Assembly (NCBI GenBank): GCA_023150835.1 | Contig: JAKLKB010000024.1 | Coordinates: forward strand, 1 to 64,000 | Length of the DNA: 64,000 nucleotides | DNA from: Myxococcota bacterium | Lineage (GTDB): Bacteria; Myxococcota_C; UBA6777 | Direction: 5' to 3' | In this document: positions 41,386 to 50,851 of the stretch, piece by piece | Layout of the letters: the number at the start of each line of letters is the position of its first letter | Position numbering within the stretch: the first letter of the stretch is position 1 | The notes under the pieces: model-generated | Databases searched by the model: none | Told to the model about the DNA's origin: nothing | Seen by the model: the letters and a program-made list of their open reading frames with translations, nothing else | Translations under genes and position numbers: made by a program

Positions 41386-43860
41386 TTAAGGGGCTGTGGT
41401 CTTGGGTGAAGAGTTTGCGTTGTTTTTCTTTTCGTTGTTGTCGTTTTGAGCGGGGGAGAGGCCTTTGTTTTGCATCTCTTTGGCATCGGCATCGGCTTGT
41501 TTGAGACGGGCATCGACGCGCTCAAAGATGCCGGGTACACGGTCTTCACGGACATAAGGTTTGACGTTTGCGCGGGTGTAGGCGTAAAACCGCTCAAGGA
41601 ACTGTTGTCGTTCTTCCATTTTTTTGCGAAAGATCTCGCGGAAGTCGTGCATACTGGTGATGACGTAGGGGGTCATAAAGACGAGTAGATTGCGCTTTTC
41701 GACGACGCGGTTTTGGACGCGAAACAGCGCGCCAAGTAGCGGGATATCGCCGAGTACAGGGACTTTGGAAGAGCCGTTGGTGAGTTTGTCGCGGATCAGG
41801 CCACCGATGACGATGGTTTGTCGGTCTTTGGCGAGGACAACGGTTTTGATCTTGCGCTTTGCGGTGGTGGGTCCGAGTTCGGGGTCTTGGGCGGCGAGTT
41901 CGGTGAGTTCTTGTTCAAAGTCGATGCGGATGTAGGAACCTGCGTCGATCTGGGGTTTGAGTTTGAGTGTGAGAGCGACGTCTTGGCGTTGGATGTTTCG
42001 GATGGCTGGGACGCCAGCGACGCCACCTGTAAAGGTGGTTCCTGCGATGAAAGGGACGTTTTGGCCGACTTGGAGGGTGGCTTCTTCGTTGGCGGTGGTG
42101 AGGATGTGTGGGGTCGAGATCACGTCGACATCGCTGTTGCTTTGGAGGGCGCGTAGGAGGACGCTAAAAGAAGGGAGGCCGATGGCGCTATTGCCAAAGA
42201 GTCCGGCAGTTCCGGGGACTTGAGCGCCTTGGAGTCCAAAGGCAAGGCCGGTGAGGGCGGAGGGGTCGAGGACGAGGCTGTTTTGCCCGCCGAGTTGTGT
42301 ACCGAGCAGGCCGACGGTGGGTTGGGCGGTATCGCCTGTGAGGTTGTTTCCGAGGCTAAAGGTCAGTCCGAGATCGCGACTTTTGTCGACGCTGACTTCG
42401 AGGATGACGATCTCGACGAAGACTTGTTTGCGAGCGATATCAAGTTGTTGGATGATGCGGCTAAGGCTTTCATAATCGCGGCGACTGGCAACGATCACAA
42501 GGGAGTTGGTGGCTTTGTCGGCGGTGATCTTGACTTCGCCTTCAAAGAGCTCGGAGGCTTTCTTTTGTCCGATAGAACGGCGGGGAGTGCGTGCGCGGTT
42601 GGCGGTGCCTTGGGTGAGTTGGGAGAGCGTTTGAGCGAGTTCGTCAGCGGTGGCGAACTTGAGGTTGTAGACGCGGATCTGTCCGTCGTCAGGGATGGCG
42701 ATATCGAGGTCGTTGACGAGTTTGGTGACGCGCTTGAGTGCGCGGGGATTGCAGAGGACGATGATCTGGTTGGTGCGTTCGTCGGCGACGATCTTGGTGA
42801 TGCGGTTGGGATCGCCAGAGTCGTCGGCGGAAGTTGCGGGAGAGACGGGGCTTGAGGGTCTGGGAGAGCGGATGGTTCGGACGATGCGAACGGGGCGGAT
42901 GTGGGCGGGTTGAGCGCCGACTTGGAAGAGTTGTTGGACGCGAGAGGCGATCTCTTGGGCTTGGGCATAGCGGACTTGGAGGATGTAGAGTTGGTCTTTG
43001 GTGGCGGCTTGTTCGATATCAAGAGAGCGCAGTAGCGCAACAACACGCCGGATGTTGGGGCCGTAGTCGGTGATGATCAGAACGTTGCTTCCTTGGTAGG
43101 GGAAGACAGAGCCAGCGGTGACGAGTTGGCGGATCAGGCCGGAGATCTGGTTGGGATCGAGGAACTTGAGTCGATAAAGATAAGTGACCATCTCGTCGCG
43201 GGTGGGGACAGATCGGAGGTTTTCGTTGGTGATGGTGGTGATGGGGCTTTGTCGGGCGGTGGTGTCGGGGATGATCTTCCAGAAGCGGCCTACACGCAGG
43301 GCGATCATTTGATTTTCGCGCAGGGCGGTAAAGAAGGCTCGGTAGGCATCGCTGAGAGGGACCTTGGATGGGGAGATGATGTGGAGCGGGCGGCCTCGGA
43401 CTCTGTCGCTGACGATAAAGTTTTGGCAGGTTTGTTTGGCGATCAGTTTCACGACATCAAGAACAGAACCGGCCTTTAAGTTGAATGCGACTGGGTGTTT
43501 CCATTTGGGTTTTAGGCAGTTGTCGTCGCTGGTTACGCGGGTGGTTCCGGCGTTGTCGTTGCCGCCGAAGAGCGGAGAGGGGGCAGGTCCACCGAGGCGG
43601 AGGTTGCCGGGGCGAAAGCGGCGAGGGCGGCGGGGCTTGCGTTGTGCAACGCGGTATCGGCGAGGTGTGAGCGCAGAGCGATATCGTTGTGTGAGGGGGG
43701 GGTTGCGTGGAGTGTTGGTAGAGCGTGGGTGAGGCAAGGGAGCGCCGAGGGCCGAGGGAGAGCCGATCCCTGATAAGCCGACGGAGAGGCAAAAGGACAC
43801 CGCGATCCAACGGGTGAAGGGGCGAGTGAAAAGTTGAGGGAGAACACGAGCGATAAACAT
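41386..43860 (-). CDS. gspD: Type II secretion secretin GspD
   Basis: 824 residues. Signal peptide from the Met at 43860 (FTRWIAVSFCLSVGLSGIGSPSALGA). Periplasmic N0-N3 domains follow (FNLKAGSVLDVVKLIAKQTCQNFIVSD; RLKFLDPNQISGLIRQL; ILQVRYAQAQEIASRVQQL), then the secretin core (EIVILEVSVDKSRDLGL; DVISTPHILTTANEEATLQVGQNVPF; RKIKTVVLAKDRQTIVIGGLIRDK). It forms the outer-membrane gate. A charged tail ends in Lys/Asn-rich sequence. gspC ends 45 bases upstream. Confidence 0.96.
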   Translation of the reverse strand: MFIARVLPQLFTRPFTRWIAVSFCLSVGLSGIGSPSALGAPLPHPRSTNTPRNPPLTQRYRSALTPRRYRVAQRKPRRPRRFRPGNLRLGGPAPSPLFGGNDNAGTTRVTSDDNCLKPKWKHPVAFNLKAGSVLDVVKLIAKQTCQNFIVSDRVRGRPLHIISPSKVPLSDAYRAFFTALRENQMIALRVGRFWKIIPDTTARQSPITTITNENLRSVPTRDEMVTYLYRLKFLDPNQISGLIRQLVTAGSVFPYQGSNVLIITDYGPNIRRVVALLRSLDIEQAATKDQLYILQVRYAQAQEIASRVQQLFQVGAQPAHIRPVRIVRTIRSPRPSSPVSPATSADDSGDPNRITKIVADERTNQIIVLCNPRALKRVTKLVNDLDIAIPDDGQIRVYNLKFATADELAQTLSQLTQGTANRARTPRRSIGQKKASELFEGEVKITADKATNSLVIVASRRDYESLSRIIQQLDIARKQVFVEIVILEVSVDKSRDLGLTFSLGNNLTGDTAQPTVGLLGTQLGGQNSLVLDPSALTGLAFGLQGAQVPGTAGLFGNSAIGLPSFSVLLRALQSNSDVDVISTPHILTTANEEATLQVGQNVPFIAGTTFTGGVAGVPAIRNIQRQDVALTLKLKPQIDAGSYIRIDFEQELTELAAQDPELGPTTAKRKIKTVVLAKDRQTIVIGGLIRDKLTNGSSKVPVLGDIPLLGALFRVQNRVVEKRNLLVFMTPYVITSMHDFREIFRKKMEERQQFLERFYAYTRANVKPYVREDRVPGIFERVDARLKQADADAKEMQNKGLSPAQNDNNEKKNNANSSPKTTAP

Positions 43861-43905
43861 CCGATCTCTCTTTTCTCGGGGTTGGTGTCTTCTCGGCAAA
43901 GGGGC

Positions 43906-44868
43906 TTATTCTTTGATCTCGTAGCGCATATCCACGACTTTTCCGCCGCGTTGGACGGAGACGTTCAACGAGGAAGCGGACATCAGGTTGCTGTAGGCTT
44001 CGAGGGCTTTTTGGGGGCTGTTGAACTGGTAGCCGTTGATCTGGCGGATCACGTCGTCGTTCTTGATACCGATCTTTTCGTAGAGTGATCCGGGTCGGAT
44101 GCTGTAAATGCGAAAGCCAACGGGCTGTCCTTTTTCAAAGAACGGAACGATCGCGGCTTTGGAGGCGAGGAGGTCGAGTCGTTCGGTGACTTTGGAGATA
44201 AAGTCGCGGGGGATCTGGTAGCGGCCATTTTCGACTTGTCGGACTTTGCTGGTGTCAAAGTCGGTATCGCGGAGTTTTCGGTATGTATTGTAGTAGTTGT
44301 CTTGGTAGTTGTTGCCGAGCTGTCCGGCTTTTTTACCGATTTCGATAAATTCGAGTCGGCCTGAGCCGCGATCGACTTTGAGGAAGCGCGGTTCGATCTT
44401 GCAGATGCGGATGCCTTTGTAGACCTCGTCCGTTCGGACGACGATCACTTGTCGATCGATCGCGTCGTAGAGGGCGGCGACGCTGAGTGTTGGATCTGTT
44501 GCGGCGACGGTGCCTTTGAGTTCGAGAGGAAGGGTTTTGGATTCGCGGTATCCGCCAGCGGGACAGGTCGCTGTTTTGGGATCGTTGGGTTTTTCTTTCA
44601 TTTTGTCTGGTTCTTGGCGTGGGGGGGGCGGTTGGAGGGGGGCTTGGTTGGGATCGAACAGGTTGGCTTGGTTGAGGACGGCGAATTGGGCGGTCTTCTT
44701 TTGAAGAGGCGACTCCATCGGGCCGTCGGAGACGACGATGTAAGGGATGGCAGGGGGAAGGGAGGCGCGTACGGCTTGGCTGACGGTCGCAGCGAGAAAG
44801 TAGCTGCTGCTCAAGACAAAGAGCAGCTTAAAGCTCCAAAAGTGTGTCTTAAACAACAGTTCAAACAT
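43906..44868 (-). CDS. gspC: Type II secretion protein GspC
   Basis: 320 residues. One N-terminal membrane helix (WSFKLLFVLSSSYFLAATVS), a Pro-rich linker, a homology region (KTLPLELKGTVAATDPTLSVAALYD) that binds the secretin N0 domain, and a C-terminal PDZ domain (GFRIYSIRPGSLYEKIGIKNDDVIRQINGYQF). It couples platform to secretin and may help select substrates. It is the first gene of the operon; GAGGTGAAAG precedes the ATG. Confidence 0.94.
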   Translation of the reverse strand: MFELLFKTHFWSFKLLFVLSSSYFLAATVSQAVRASLPPAIPYIVVSDGPMESPLQKKTAQFAVLNQANLFDPNQAPLQPPPPRQEPDKMKEKPNDPKTATCPAGGYRESKTLPLELKGTVAATDPTLSVAALYDAIDRQVIVVRTDEVYKGIRICKIEPRFLKVDRGSGRLEFIEIGKKAGQLGNNYQDNYYNTYRKLRDTDFDTSKVRQVENGRYQIPRDFISKVTERLDLLASKAAIVPFFEKGQPVGFRIYSIRPGSLYEKIGIKNDDVIRQINGYQFNSPQKALEAYSNLMSASSLNVSVQRGGKVVDMRYEIKE

Positions 44869-44907
44869 CTTTCACCTCGGACGGTAGGGGAGATTCGGCG
44901 AACAAGC

Positions 44908-45011
44908 CTCTCACTTGAGAGCAGCGAAGGGACAATGCCTTCGGCTTGGCTGCTTTTTGGGAAGGCCGCGCACCAAGCAAGAAAACGGCGTCTGGCAAAA
45001 AGCAAGCCAAT
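44908..45011 (-). promoter_or_regulatory. Candidate sigma54 promoter and inverted repeats upstream of gspC
   Basis: On the minus strand, 45010-44994 reads TTGGCTTGCTTTTTGCC, which fits the -24 GG / -12 GC spacing of sigma54 promoters (five of five in TTGGC, and TTGC at -12, but the middle AC is TT). It lies about 126 bases before gspC and downstream of a sigma54-activator gene. The same word in inverted form occurs at about 44945-44960 (TTGGCTGCTTTTTGG), making a large hairpin. A small palindrome CTCTCA-CT-TGAGAG lies near 44908-44921. Confidence 0.35.
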
Positions 45012-45154
45012 CACAAGATACAAGTGATTTTTGTTGTGTGTTCCAGAGAGAGAAAGCGAGGCGTGGTGGTGATGTGGAGGCCACAGCGCTGGCGCGGTCT
45101 GTTTTCTGGAGGGCGCGGCGTAGCATAGGATGCCTTGGGGCGGGATGCAAATGT

Positions 45155-45169
45155 TTGACATCTTGTCAA
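45155..45169. promoter_or_regulatory. Perfect inverted repeat TTGACA-TCT-TGTCAA
   Basis: A 15-bp symmetric site in the spacer between the sigma54 activator gene and gspC. It could be an operator or activator site. On either strand it contains a perfect -35 hexamer but no good -10 follows at 16-18 bases. Confidence 0.35.
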
Positions 45170-45183
45170 CGTGGTGGGGAGGG

Positions 45184-46671
45184 CTATGGCAAAGAAGCAT
45201 CTGGAGCGTCGTTGGGGTGGATGGGCCGTTCGGTGCCTTCGGAACCGTCGATTGGTAGGGGTTTTTCGTCTTCGGTTTTTTCATCTTCGGGTTTTTTGTC
45301 GCTCTCTTTGTCGCCGTCTTGAAAGGCTTCAATCTTGCGATAGATGGTGCGGGTGGCGACGCCAAGGAGTTGGGCGGTGAGTTTTTTGTCGCCCTCAGTG
45401 CGGCGGAGAGTTTCGCTGATGACGTGGCGTTCGATCTCATCGAGCGGAGTCCCAAAGGGGATAATAAAGTAGTTCCCATCGGTGTTGGTTTGATGGACTT
45501 CGGGCGGGAGATCGGAGGGTTTGATGTGTGTGCTGGGAGCGAGGACGACAGCGCGTTCGATCACATTTTCGAGTTGGCGGACGTTGCCGGGCCAAGCGTA
45601 TTGCTTGAGGATCTCGATGGTTTCTTTTTCGAGATGCAAAAGGGGCTTGCGGTTTTTTTGGGCGTATTTGTCGAGGAAATGTTGAGCGAGCAGGGGGATA
45701 TCGTCGGGGCGTTCGCGCAGAGGGGGGATATGGATCTCGATCACATGGAGTCGATAGTAGAGGTCTTCGCGAAAACGGCCTTGTTTGACTTCTTGGCGGA
45801 GGTTTTTGTTGGTTGCGGCGATCAGGCGGATATCGATGGGGGTGGAGAGTGTACCGCCGAGCCGCTCAATCCGACGGCTTTGGAGGACACGCAGAAGCTT
45901 AACTTGTACGCTGGGCACGATCTCGCCGATCTCATCGAGGAAAAGGGTTCCTGCGTGGGCCAGCTCAAATCGACCGGGCTTTGCGTTGTTTGCGCCCGTG
46001 AATGCGCCTTTTTCGTAGCCAAAGAGTTCGCTATCAAGGAGGGTTTCAGGAAAGGCCGCGCAGTTGAGGGCGATGAACTTTTGATGGCCTCGGTGACTCA
46101 GGCGATGGATCTCGCGGGCGATGAGTTCTTTTCCTGTGCCGGACTCGCCTTGGATCAAGACGGTTGCGTCGGTGGGAGCGGCTTGTTTGACGATATCCAT
46201 CGTGCGTCGGAGGGCTGGGCTTTGGCCGACGATCAAGGGGGTTTCTTCGATATCTTGGAGGCGTTGTCGGAGATGTTGGTTTTCTTGGAGCAAAGAGGAG
46301 CGGTCAAGGGCTTTTTCGACGAGTTTGAGGATATCGCGGCGTTTGAGTGGTTTGGTGATAAAGTCGTACGCGCCTTGTTTGATCGCTTCGACAGCGCGCT
46401 CGATGCTGCCGTAGGCGGTCATGGTGATAACTTCGGTGTGTGTGGAGATAGCTTTGATCGCTTTGAGCAAGGATAGCCCGTCCATTTGGGGCATCATGAT
46501 ATCGCACAACACCACATCGATCGGATGTTGGCGAACGAGATCCAAGCCTTCTCTCCCGTTTGCTGCGGTGAGTACGTTGTAGCCTTCGCGTTGAAAGATA
46601 CGGCTCAACGATTCGACGTTTCCGGGTTCGTCATCGACGATTAGGACGGTGTAGCTGTGTGCGTTTTGCAA
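45184..46671 (-). CDS. NtrC-family sigma54 response regulator
   Basis: 495 residues. The receiver domain has phospho-acceptor Asp57 (VVLCDIMMPQMDG) and the acidic pair DDE at 13-15. The AAA+ domain has Walker A GESGTGKE, the sigma54-contact loop GAFTGA and Walker B GTLFLDEIGEI. A Fis-type helix-turn-helix (LTAQLLGVATRTIYRKIEAF) follows, then an unusual acidic/Lys tail of about 40 residues (SDKKPEDEKTEDEKP). Being immediately upstream of gspC on the same strand, it may activate the secretion operon, with the sensor kinase elsewhere. Confidence 0.93.
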   Translation of the reverse strand: MQNAHSYTVLIVDDEPGNVESLSRIFQREGYNVLTAANGREGLDLVRQHPIDVVLCDIMMPQMDGLSLLKAIKAISTHTEVITMTAYGSIERAVEAIKQGAYDFITKPLKRRDILKLVEKALDRSSLLQENQHLRQRLQDIEETPLIVGQSPALRRTMDIVKQAAPTDATVLIQGESGTGKELIAREIHRLSHRGHQKFIALNCAAFPETLLDSELFGYEKGAFTGANNAKPGRFELAHAGTLFLDEIGEIVPSVQVKLLRVLQSRRIERLGGTLSTPIDIRLIAATNKNLRQEVKQGRFREDLYYRLHVIEIHIPPLRERPDDIPLLAQHFLDKYAQKNRKPLLHLEKETIEILKQYAWPGNVRQLENVIERAVVLAPSTHIKPSDLPPEVHQTNTDGNYFIIPFGTPLDEIERHVISETLRRTEGDKKLTAQLLGVATRTIYRKIEAFQDGDKESDKKPEDEKTEDEKPLPIDGSEGTERPIHPNDAPDASLP

Positions 46672-46745
46672 GGGGTCCTCGCGATTGTTTTTGGAGAGAT
46701 TTGCGCTTTTTCTCAGAGATCAGGCATCCTAAGGATGGATCGTGC

Positions 46746-46774
46746 TTGACAAGCACGGTGGAAAGACCGAAAAC
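46746..46774 (+). promoter_or_regulatory. Possible clpX promoter (weak)
   Basis: A perfect -35 TTGACA at 46746-46751 is followed at 17 bases by GAAAAC, a poor -10. It lies about 70 bases upstream of the clpX start. Confidence 0.25.
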
Positions 46775-46845
46775 CACAAGATCGACGCTGTTTCCCGTTT
46801 TGATCTTTTCATCTGATCGGGCAAACCCGATCCATTGAGGCTCCG

Positions 46846-48096
46846 ATGTCCAAACAGAAAGGCCAATCGAACAAGCGACTTAGCTGTTCGTTTTGTCACA
46901 AGAACCAACATGAAGTACGAAAGCTGATCGCTGGACCCAACGTATACATCTGCGATGAGTGTGTGCAACTGTGCAACGACATCATCGCCAACGCATTTGA
47001 CCCCGAAGAAGCACGCCCGTCACTGGATATCCCCAAGCCGATCGAGATCAAAGAATTTTTGGATCAGTACGTCATTGGTCAAGATCTTGCGAAAAAAGTC
47101 CTGTCTGTCGCGGTGTATAACCATTACAAGCGGGTCGAATGCCGGCCTCGTACGGGGGAAGTCGAACTTCAAAAGTCGAATATCTTGTTGGTGGGACCGA
47201 CAGGTTCAGGGAAAACGTTGCTTGCACAAAGCCTCGCACGTTTTCTGGACGTGCCTTTTGCGATGGCCGATGCAACGACCTTGACCGAGGCCGGTTATGT
47301 CGGCGAAGACGTCGAGAATGTGTTGGTGAGCCTATTACAAGCCTCGGATTACAAGCTGGAGCGAGCCGAGCGAGGCATCGTATACATCGACGAGATCGAC
47401 AAGATCGCTCGAAAAAGTGAATCCGCTTCGATCACTCGCGATGTTTCTGGCGAAGGCGTTCAACAAGCCTTGTTGCGGATGCTGGAGGGGACGGTTGCCA
47501 ATGTCCCCGCCAAAGGGGGCCGCAAACATCCCCACCAAGAGTTTATCCAGCTCGACACCACGAATATCTTGTTTGTGGTGGGCGGAGCTTTTCACGGCAT
47601 CGAGAAGATGATCGAAAAGCGGATCGCAGGAAGTCAGATCGGATTCCATGCGACTGTCCGTAGCAAGAAAGACTTTCGACTGGGTGAGCTTCTGCATCAA
47701 AGCGAACCCGAGGACCTAATTAAGTTTGGTTTGATCCCCGAGTTTGTTGGACGCTTGCCTGTGGTGGCCACGATGGATGATCTCGACGAAGCCTCTTTGC
47801 TTCGTATCCTCAAAGAGCCTAAAAATGCGCTGGTTCGGCAGTACGAAAAACTCTTTATGATGGAAGGCGTCGCGCTACACTTCACCGAAGAAGCGCTCAA
47901 GGCGATCGCCAAAAAATGCATGGAACGCCAAAGCGGCGCACGCGGCTTGCGCGCCATCATGGAATCCGTCATGCTCGACGTGATGTACGATCTCCCCTCC
48001 CTTGAAGGCGTCAAAGAGTGCATCATCGACGCCGACGTCGTTCTCCATAGCGCCCCACCCACCATGATCTACAAAGAACACAAAAAATCCGCTTGA
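46846..48096 (+). CDS. clpX: ATP-dependent Clp protease ATP-binding subunit ClpX
   Basis: 416 residues, canonical. An N-terminal zinc domain (CSFC...CDEC), Walker A GPTGSGKT, pore loop GYVGEDVE, Walker [18 protein letters not shown] loop in [10 protein letters not shown], and the ClpP-docking IGF loop in [12 protein letters not shown] are all present. It unfolds substrates for ClpP; no clpP, tig or lon gene is adjacent, unlike the common order. It serves as the reference for the divergent paralogue at 17395. Confidence 0.97.
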   Translation: MSKQKGQSNKRLSCSFCHKNQHEVRKLIAGPNVYICDECVQLCNDIIANAFDPEEARPSLDIPKPIEIKEFLDQYVIGQDLAKKVLSVAVYNHYKRVECRPRTGEVELQKSNILLVGPTGSGKTLLAQSLARFLDVPFAMADATTLTEAGYVGEDVENVLVSLLQASDYKLERAERGIVYIDEIDKIARKSESASITRDVSGEGVQQALLRMLEGTVANVPAKGGRKHPHQEFIQLDTTNILFVVGGAFHGIEKMIEKRIAGSQIGFHATVRSKKDFRLGELLHQSEPEDLIKFGLIPEFVGRLPVVATMDDLDEASLLRILKEPKNALVRQYEKLFMMEGVALHFTEEALKAIAKKCMERQSGARGLRAIMESVMLDVMYDLPSLEGVKECIIDADVVLHSAPPTMIYKEHKKSA

Positions 48097-48120
48097 ACGT
48101 TGCCGAACGCTTTGCTCTGT

Positions 48121-48157
48121 GGGAGAGCTTTGCTCTGTGAAAGAGCCTTGCTCTCCC
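48121..48157 (+). terminator. Nested hairpin after clpX
   Basis: GGGAGAGC (48121-48128) pairs with GCTCTCCC (48150-48157), with an inner stem GCTCT/AGAGC. There is no T-run, so it is not a classical intrinsic terminator but may protect or end the clpX transcript. Confidence 0.35.
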
Positions 48158-48239
48158 CCTCGCGGCAGCAGCGAGGCTTTGCGATTTTTTGGATCTTGGG
48201 TAAAAAGGTGGGAGAACGCAGAAGAAACGGAGGTGGGAG

Positions 48240-48385
48240 TGGCGCGGTGGGGAAAAACCCCCGTGTTCGCGGTGCTTCAAGCGACAGAGCTTTTCGGGTG
48301 AAAAACGTTGTTCTCTTCGCCGATACGGGGTCAAGGGGGCTGGGACCCCTTGCGGGGTATGGGGCAGCGCCCCATCAGAGCGATG
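48240..48385 (+). repeat. Interspersed element B, copy 7
   Basis: GGGGAAAAACCCCCGTGTTCGCGGTGCTTCAAGCGACAGAG, CTCTTCGCCGATACGGGGTCAAGGGGGC, CCCTTGCGGGGTATGGGGCAGCGCCCCA. It is probably the best preserved copy and lies between the convergent clpX and rpsI genes. Confidence 0.8.
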
Positions 48386-48464
48386 GTGGCCTATCCGAGC
48401 GATGATAGCGCACCATCCGAACGGGGTAGGGCTTGATCCAATCGAGCGATCGCGTTTGAGAGGA

Positions 48465-49079
48465 TTAACGCTTGGAGTACTGGAAGCGTTTGCGGGCTGC
48501 GGGGCGACCGTATTTTTTACGTTCTTTGACGCGGGCATCGCGGGTGAGGAGTCCAGCGCGTTTGAGGGCGAGGCGGATCGGGCCGCTGTTGACGTTGCCG
48601 GCTTCGTCGAGCTTGCCGTATTGGGGATTTTTGGCGAGTTCGAAACGGGCCAAAGCACGTGCGATGCCGTGACGGATGGCACCTGCTTGACCGCTGTGAC
48701 CGCCGCCGCTGACGTTGACGAACACATCGAATTGTTCGAGCATTTTGGCGGCTTCAAAGGGTTGTTGCACGATCATACGGAGGGTTTGACGGCCAAAGTA
48801 CTCGTCGAGTGGGGTGTAGCGGAAGGCTTTTTTGCCGGTGCGAGCGGTGCGGGGGACGCCGAATTCGCCCTCTTGGAGTTTGGGGGAGAAGATGGCTTTT
48901 TCTTCGACGGTTTCGCCGCTACGGGGATCGGTGTAAGAGACAGTAAGATCGGCGCTTTTGGGCATGACGCGCCATTTGCGGATATGGATCTTGCCCGAGC
49001 CGGGGACAAGGATCACGCGAGCCACGGAGGTTTTGCGTTTTCCGGTGGCTTGCCAACGCTCGCCTTTTACGATCATCAT
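48465..49079 (-). CDS. rpsI: 30S ribosomal protein S9 with two insertions
   Basis: Clearly S9: [73 protein letters not shown] and the terminal YSKR, whose tail reaches the P-site tRNA. Length is 204 against about 130. One insert of about 57 residues sits between GKIHI and PLDEYF ([27 protein letters not shown] and beyond), another of about 16 before [12 protein letters not shown] ([16 protein letters not shown]). The core motifs are intact. AGGAG lies 10 bases upstream. It is co-transcribed with rplM. Confidence 0.95.
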   Translation of the reverse strand: MMIVKGERWQATGKRKTSVARVILVPGSGKIHIRKWRVMPKSADLTVSYTDPRSGETVEEKAIFSPKLQEGEFGVPRTARTGKKAFRYTPLDEYFGRQTLRMIVQQPFEAAKMLEQFDVFVNVSGGGHSGQAGAIRHGIARALARFELAKNPQYGKLDEAGNVNSGPIRLALKRAGLLTRDARVKERKKYGRPAARKRFQYSKR

Positions 49080-49094
49080 GACGGTGTACTCCTA

Positions 49095-49535
49095 TTAGCC
49101 TTTGATTTCAAGATTTTGAGGTTGTTGCGCTTGGTGAGGATGCTCGGGGCCGGTATAGACTTTGAGTTTGCGGATCATCTGGCGCCCGATCGAGTTTTTG
49201 GGGAGCATCCCTTTGATGGCGAGGAGGAGCACGTCTTCGGGTTTGGTTTCGAGCATTTGGCGTGCGGTGCGTGTGCGGAGTCCACCCGGGCGACCCGTGT
49301 GTTTGCGGTACAGTTTGCGGTCGAGTTTGCGGCCCGTCAGTTTGAGGTGTTCGACGTTGATCACGACGACAAAGTCGCCGCAGTCGATAAAGGGAGTGAA
49401 CTCGGGTTTATTTTTGCCCCGTAGGACAGAAGCGATATGAGCGGCGGCGCGTCCGAGGACTTGGTCTTTCATATCGACGACATACCACTTGCGCTCTTGT
49501 TGCGCGTTTTGTTCGTTCGGCATAAACGTTTTCAT
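49095..49535 (-). CDS. rplM: 50S ribosomal protein L13
   Basis: 146 residues from the ATG at 49535. WYVVDMKDQVLGRAAAHIASVLRGKNKPEFTPFIDCGDFVVVIN, KLYRKHTGRPGGL, and MLPKNSIGRQMIRKLKVYTGPEHPHQAQQP are the conserved L13 blocks. It precedes rpsI as in most bacteria. The ribosome site is weak (CAGG). A clear promoter lies 330 bases upstream, leaving a long leader. Confidence 0.97.
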   Translation of the reverse strand: MKTFMPNEQNAQQERKWYVVDMKDQVLGRAAAHIASVLRGKNKPEFTPFIDCGDFVVVINVEHLKLTGRKLDRKLYRKHTGRPGGLRTRTARQMLETKPEDVLLLAIKGMLPKNSIGRQMIRKLKVYTGPEHPHQAQQPQNLEIKG

Positions 49536-49866
49536 GTTAAAAACCTGTGTTCTTGTGCTTGTCTGCGCCAAATTTTCGAGGTTCGTTCGCCGCGAAGGAC
49601 GGACGTTACCCAAAAGGAATCGGTTGTAGGACAGGCATTTGGCTAAGGGATAGAGAAAAGAGGCTTCCGTCCTTTGGGTCAGGAAGGGTGCGAAAACAGA
49701 ACGTGATCTTGTTTGAACCGAGCGAGAGAGGTCACCAGCGTCTCAAAGTGGTGTAACGGGGCTTCGAGGCGGGATCGATTCGATCTCGCGAGCGTTGCTT
49801 TGGGGGGAGGTGATCGCGTTGGCGGTGAAAAGGCTCGCCAAACACCTGTTTTCAAAGCGAGGGAAG
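49536..49866 (-). other. Long 5' leader of rplM-rpsI
   Basis: About 330 bases lie between the -10 box and the rplM start without a supported gene. A leader of this length is in keeping with feedback control by a ribosomal protein, but I could not identify a known L13 leader fold by eye. Confidence 0.4.
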
Positions 49867-49895
49867 GTTCTAACCGAAAGCATCGATCTTGTCAA
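49867..49895 (-). promoter_or_regulatory. Sigma70 promoter for rplM-rpsI
   Basis: Minus strand: perfect -35 TTGACA (49895-49890), 17-base spacer, -10 TAGAAC (49872-49867, four of six). It is the best sigma70-type promoter found in the window and points to the ribosomal-protein genes. Confidence 0.6.
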
Positions 49896-50129
49896 GACGA
49901 TTTGCGAAGTTATTGCAGTTTATGGACAAAGATCGCGTAAAGGATGATAAAAACGCTCAGAGATCCGAGCCAAAGCATCAAGAAACCGGTGGGGTCTTTA
50001 CGTGGCGCGGTGGTGGTGGTTTGATGGGCGTCCGTTTTTTTGGGGGTGCTACTCAAGGCGAGACTCCTTTGTGGTACGTTTGTGCGTTGTGCGTGTCAGC
50101 GGGTATGGCAAAGACGCGCTTGGACAAAG

Positions 50130-50831
50130 ATGGGAGATCATGTGTTTTTGGTTCGTCTTGTCAAGTGTGGTGTTGTTTTTTGGCAGGTGTGGTGGGGTGT
50201 GGCGTGGGTGTGGCTTGTTGGTGCGGGCTGTGTTCCGCGAGTACGCTTGCCCGAGCCTAGGCCCTTTGTGGAAGATCGAAATAGCGGCGATGCGGCGTAT
50301 CGTGCGTTGTTGTCGCGTGGTTATGCGCAGGCTCAAGCGGAGGCTTGGGAGCAGGTTGCGGCGTGTTGGGATGTTCGTGGAGCGTGGGGAAAGTTGTTGT
50401 ACCAAGTGGAGTTGATATCGGGGCAGATCCCGCGTTGTCGTTTGGTGCGGATGACGTTGCATTATCAAGAGCACCGTCCGACGGCGAGTTGGAGGCGGTT
50501 GTTTGCGTTGCAACGCGATCGCTTGTTTACGGCGCAAGATGCGTACACTTTTTCGGCGCAAGTCGCACAAGAGCGAAAGGTCTTGCGTCGGCAGTGCGCA
50601 GAGGCGTGTCCGTTTGCTTTGCCTGCCTACATCGGAGCGTATCGAGGGCCGATGATGTGGCTGATGACGCGAGAACAATCCGAGCTACCGCCCGATACTC
50701 GCACTCCCCCACTGCCGCGCAGCGTACCACCGCAGCGCAGCGCACCACCGCAGCGCAGCGTACCACCGCAGCGCAGCGTACCGCCACCGCGTGATCTGCC
50801 CACCACTCGGCAGGTTCGGCCTTCGCCGTAA
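50130..50831 (+). CDS. Putative lipoprotein with Pro/Arg-rich repeat tail
   Basis: 233 residues. Signal MGDHVFLVRLVKCGVVFWQVWWGVAWVWLVGAGC gives a lipobox-like GAGC with Cys34. The middle part is helical (DAAYRALLSRGYAQAQAEAWEQVAACW) and has several Cys. The end has RSVPPQ repeats encoded by four 18-bp units (50715-50790). No family recognised. Upstream starts in the same frame (50040) are possible but would bury the signal. It lies 20 bases before corA. Confidence 0.65.
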   Translation: MGDHVFLVRLVKCGVVFWQVWWGVAWVWLVGAGCVPRVRLPEPRPFVEDRNSGDAAYRALLSRGYAQAQAEAWEQVAACWDVRGAWGKLLYQVELISGQIPRCRLVRMTLHYQEHRPTASWRRLFALQRDRLFTAQDAYTFSAQVAQERKVLRRQCAEACPFALPAYIGAYRGPMMWLMTREQSELPPDTRTPPLPRSVPPQRSAPPQRSVPPQRSVPPPRDLPTTRQVRPSP

Positions 50832-50851
50832 ACAACCAAGAGGATCGTGAT

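Noticed and set aside
45319-46476. 385-residue plus-strand frame opposite the sigma54 regulator
   Set aside because: Antisense to a fully conserved NtrC-type protein; acidic/Phe-rich content is the mirror of its codon usage.
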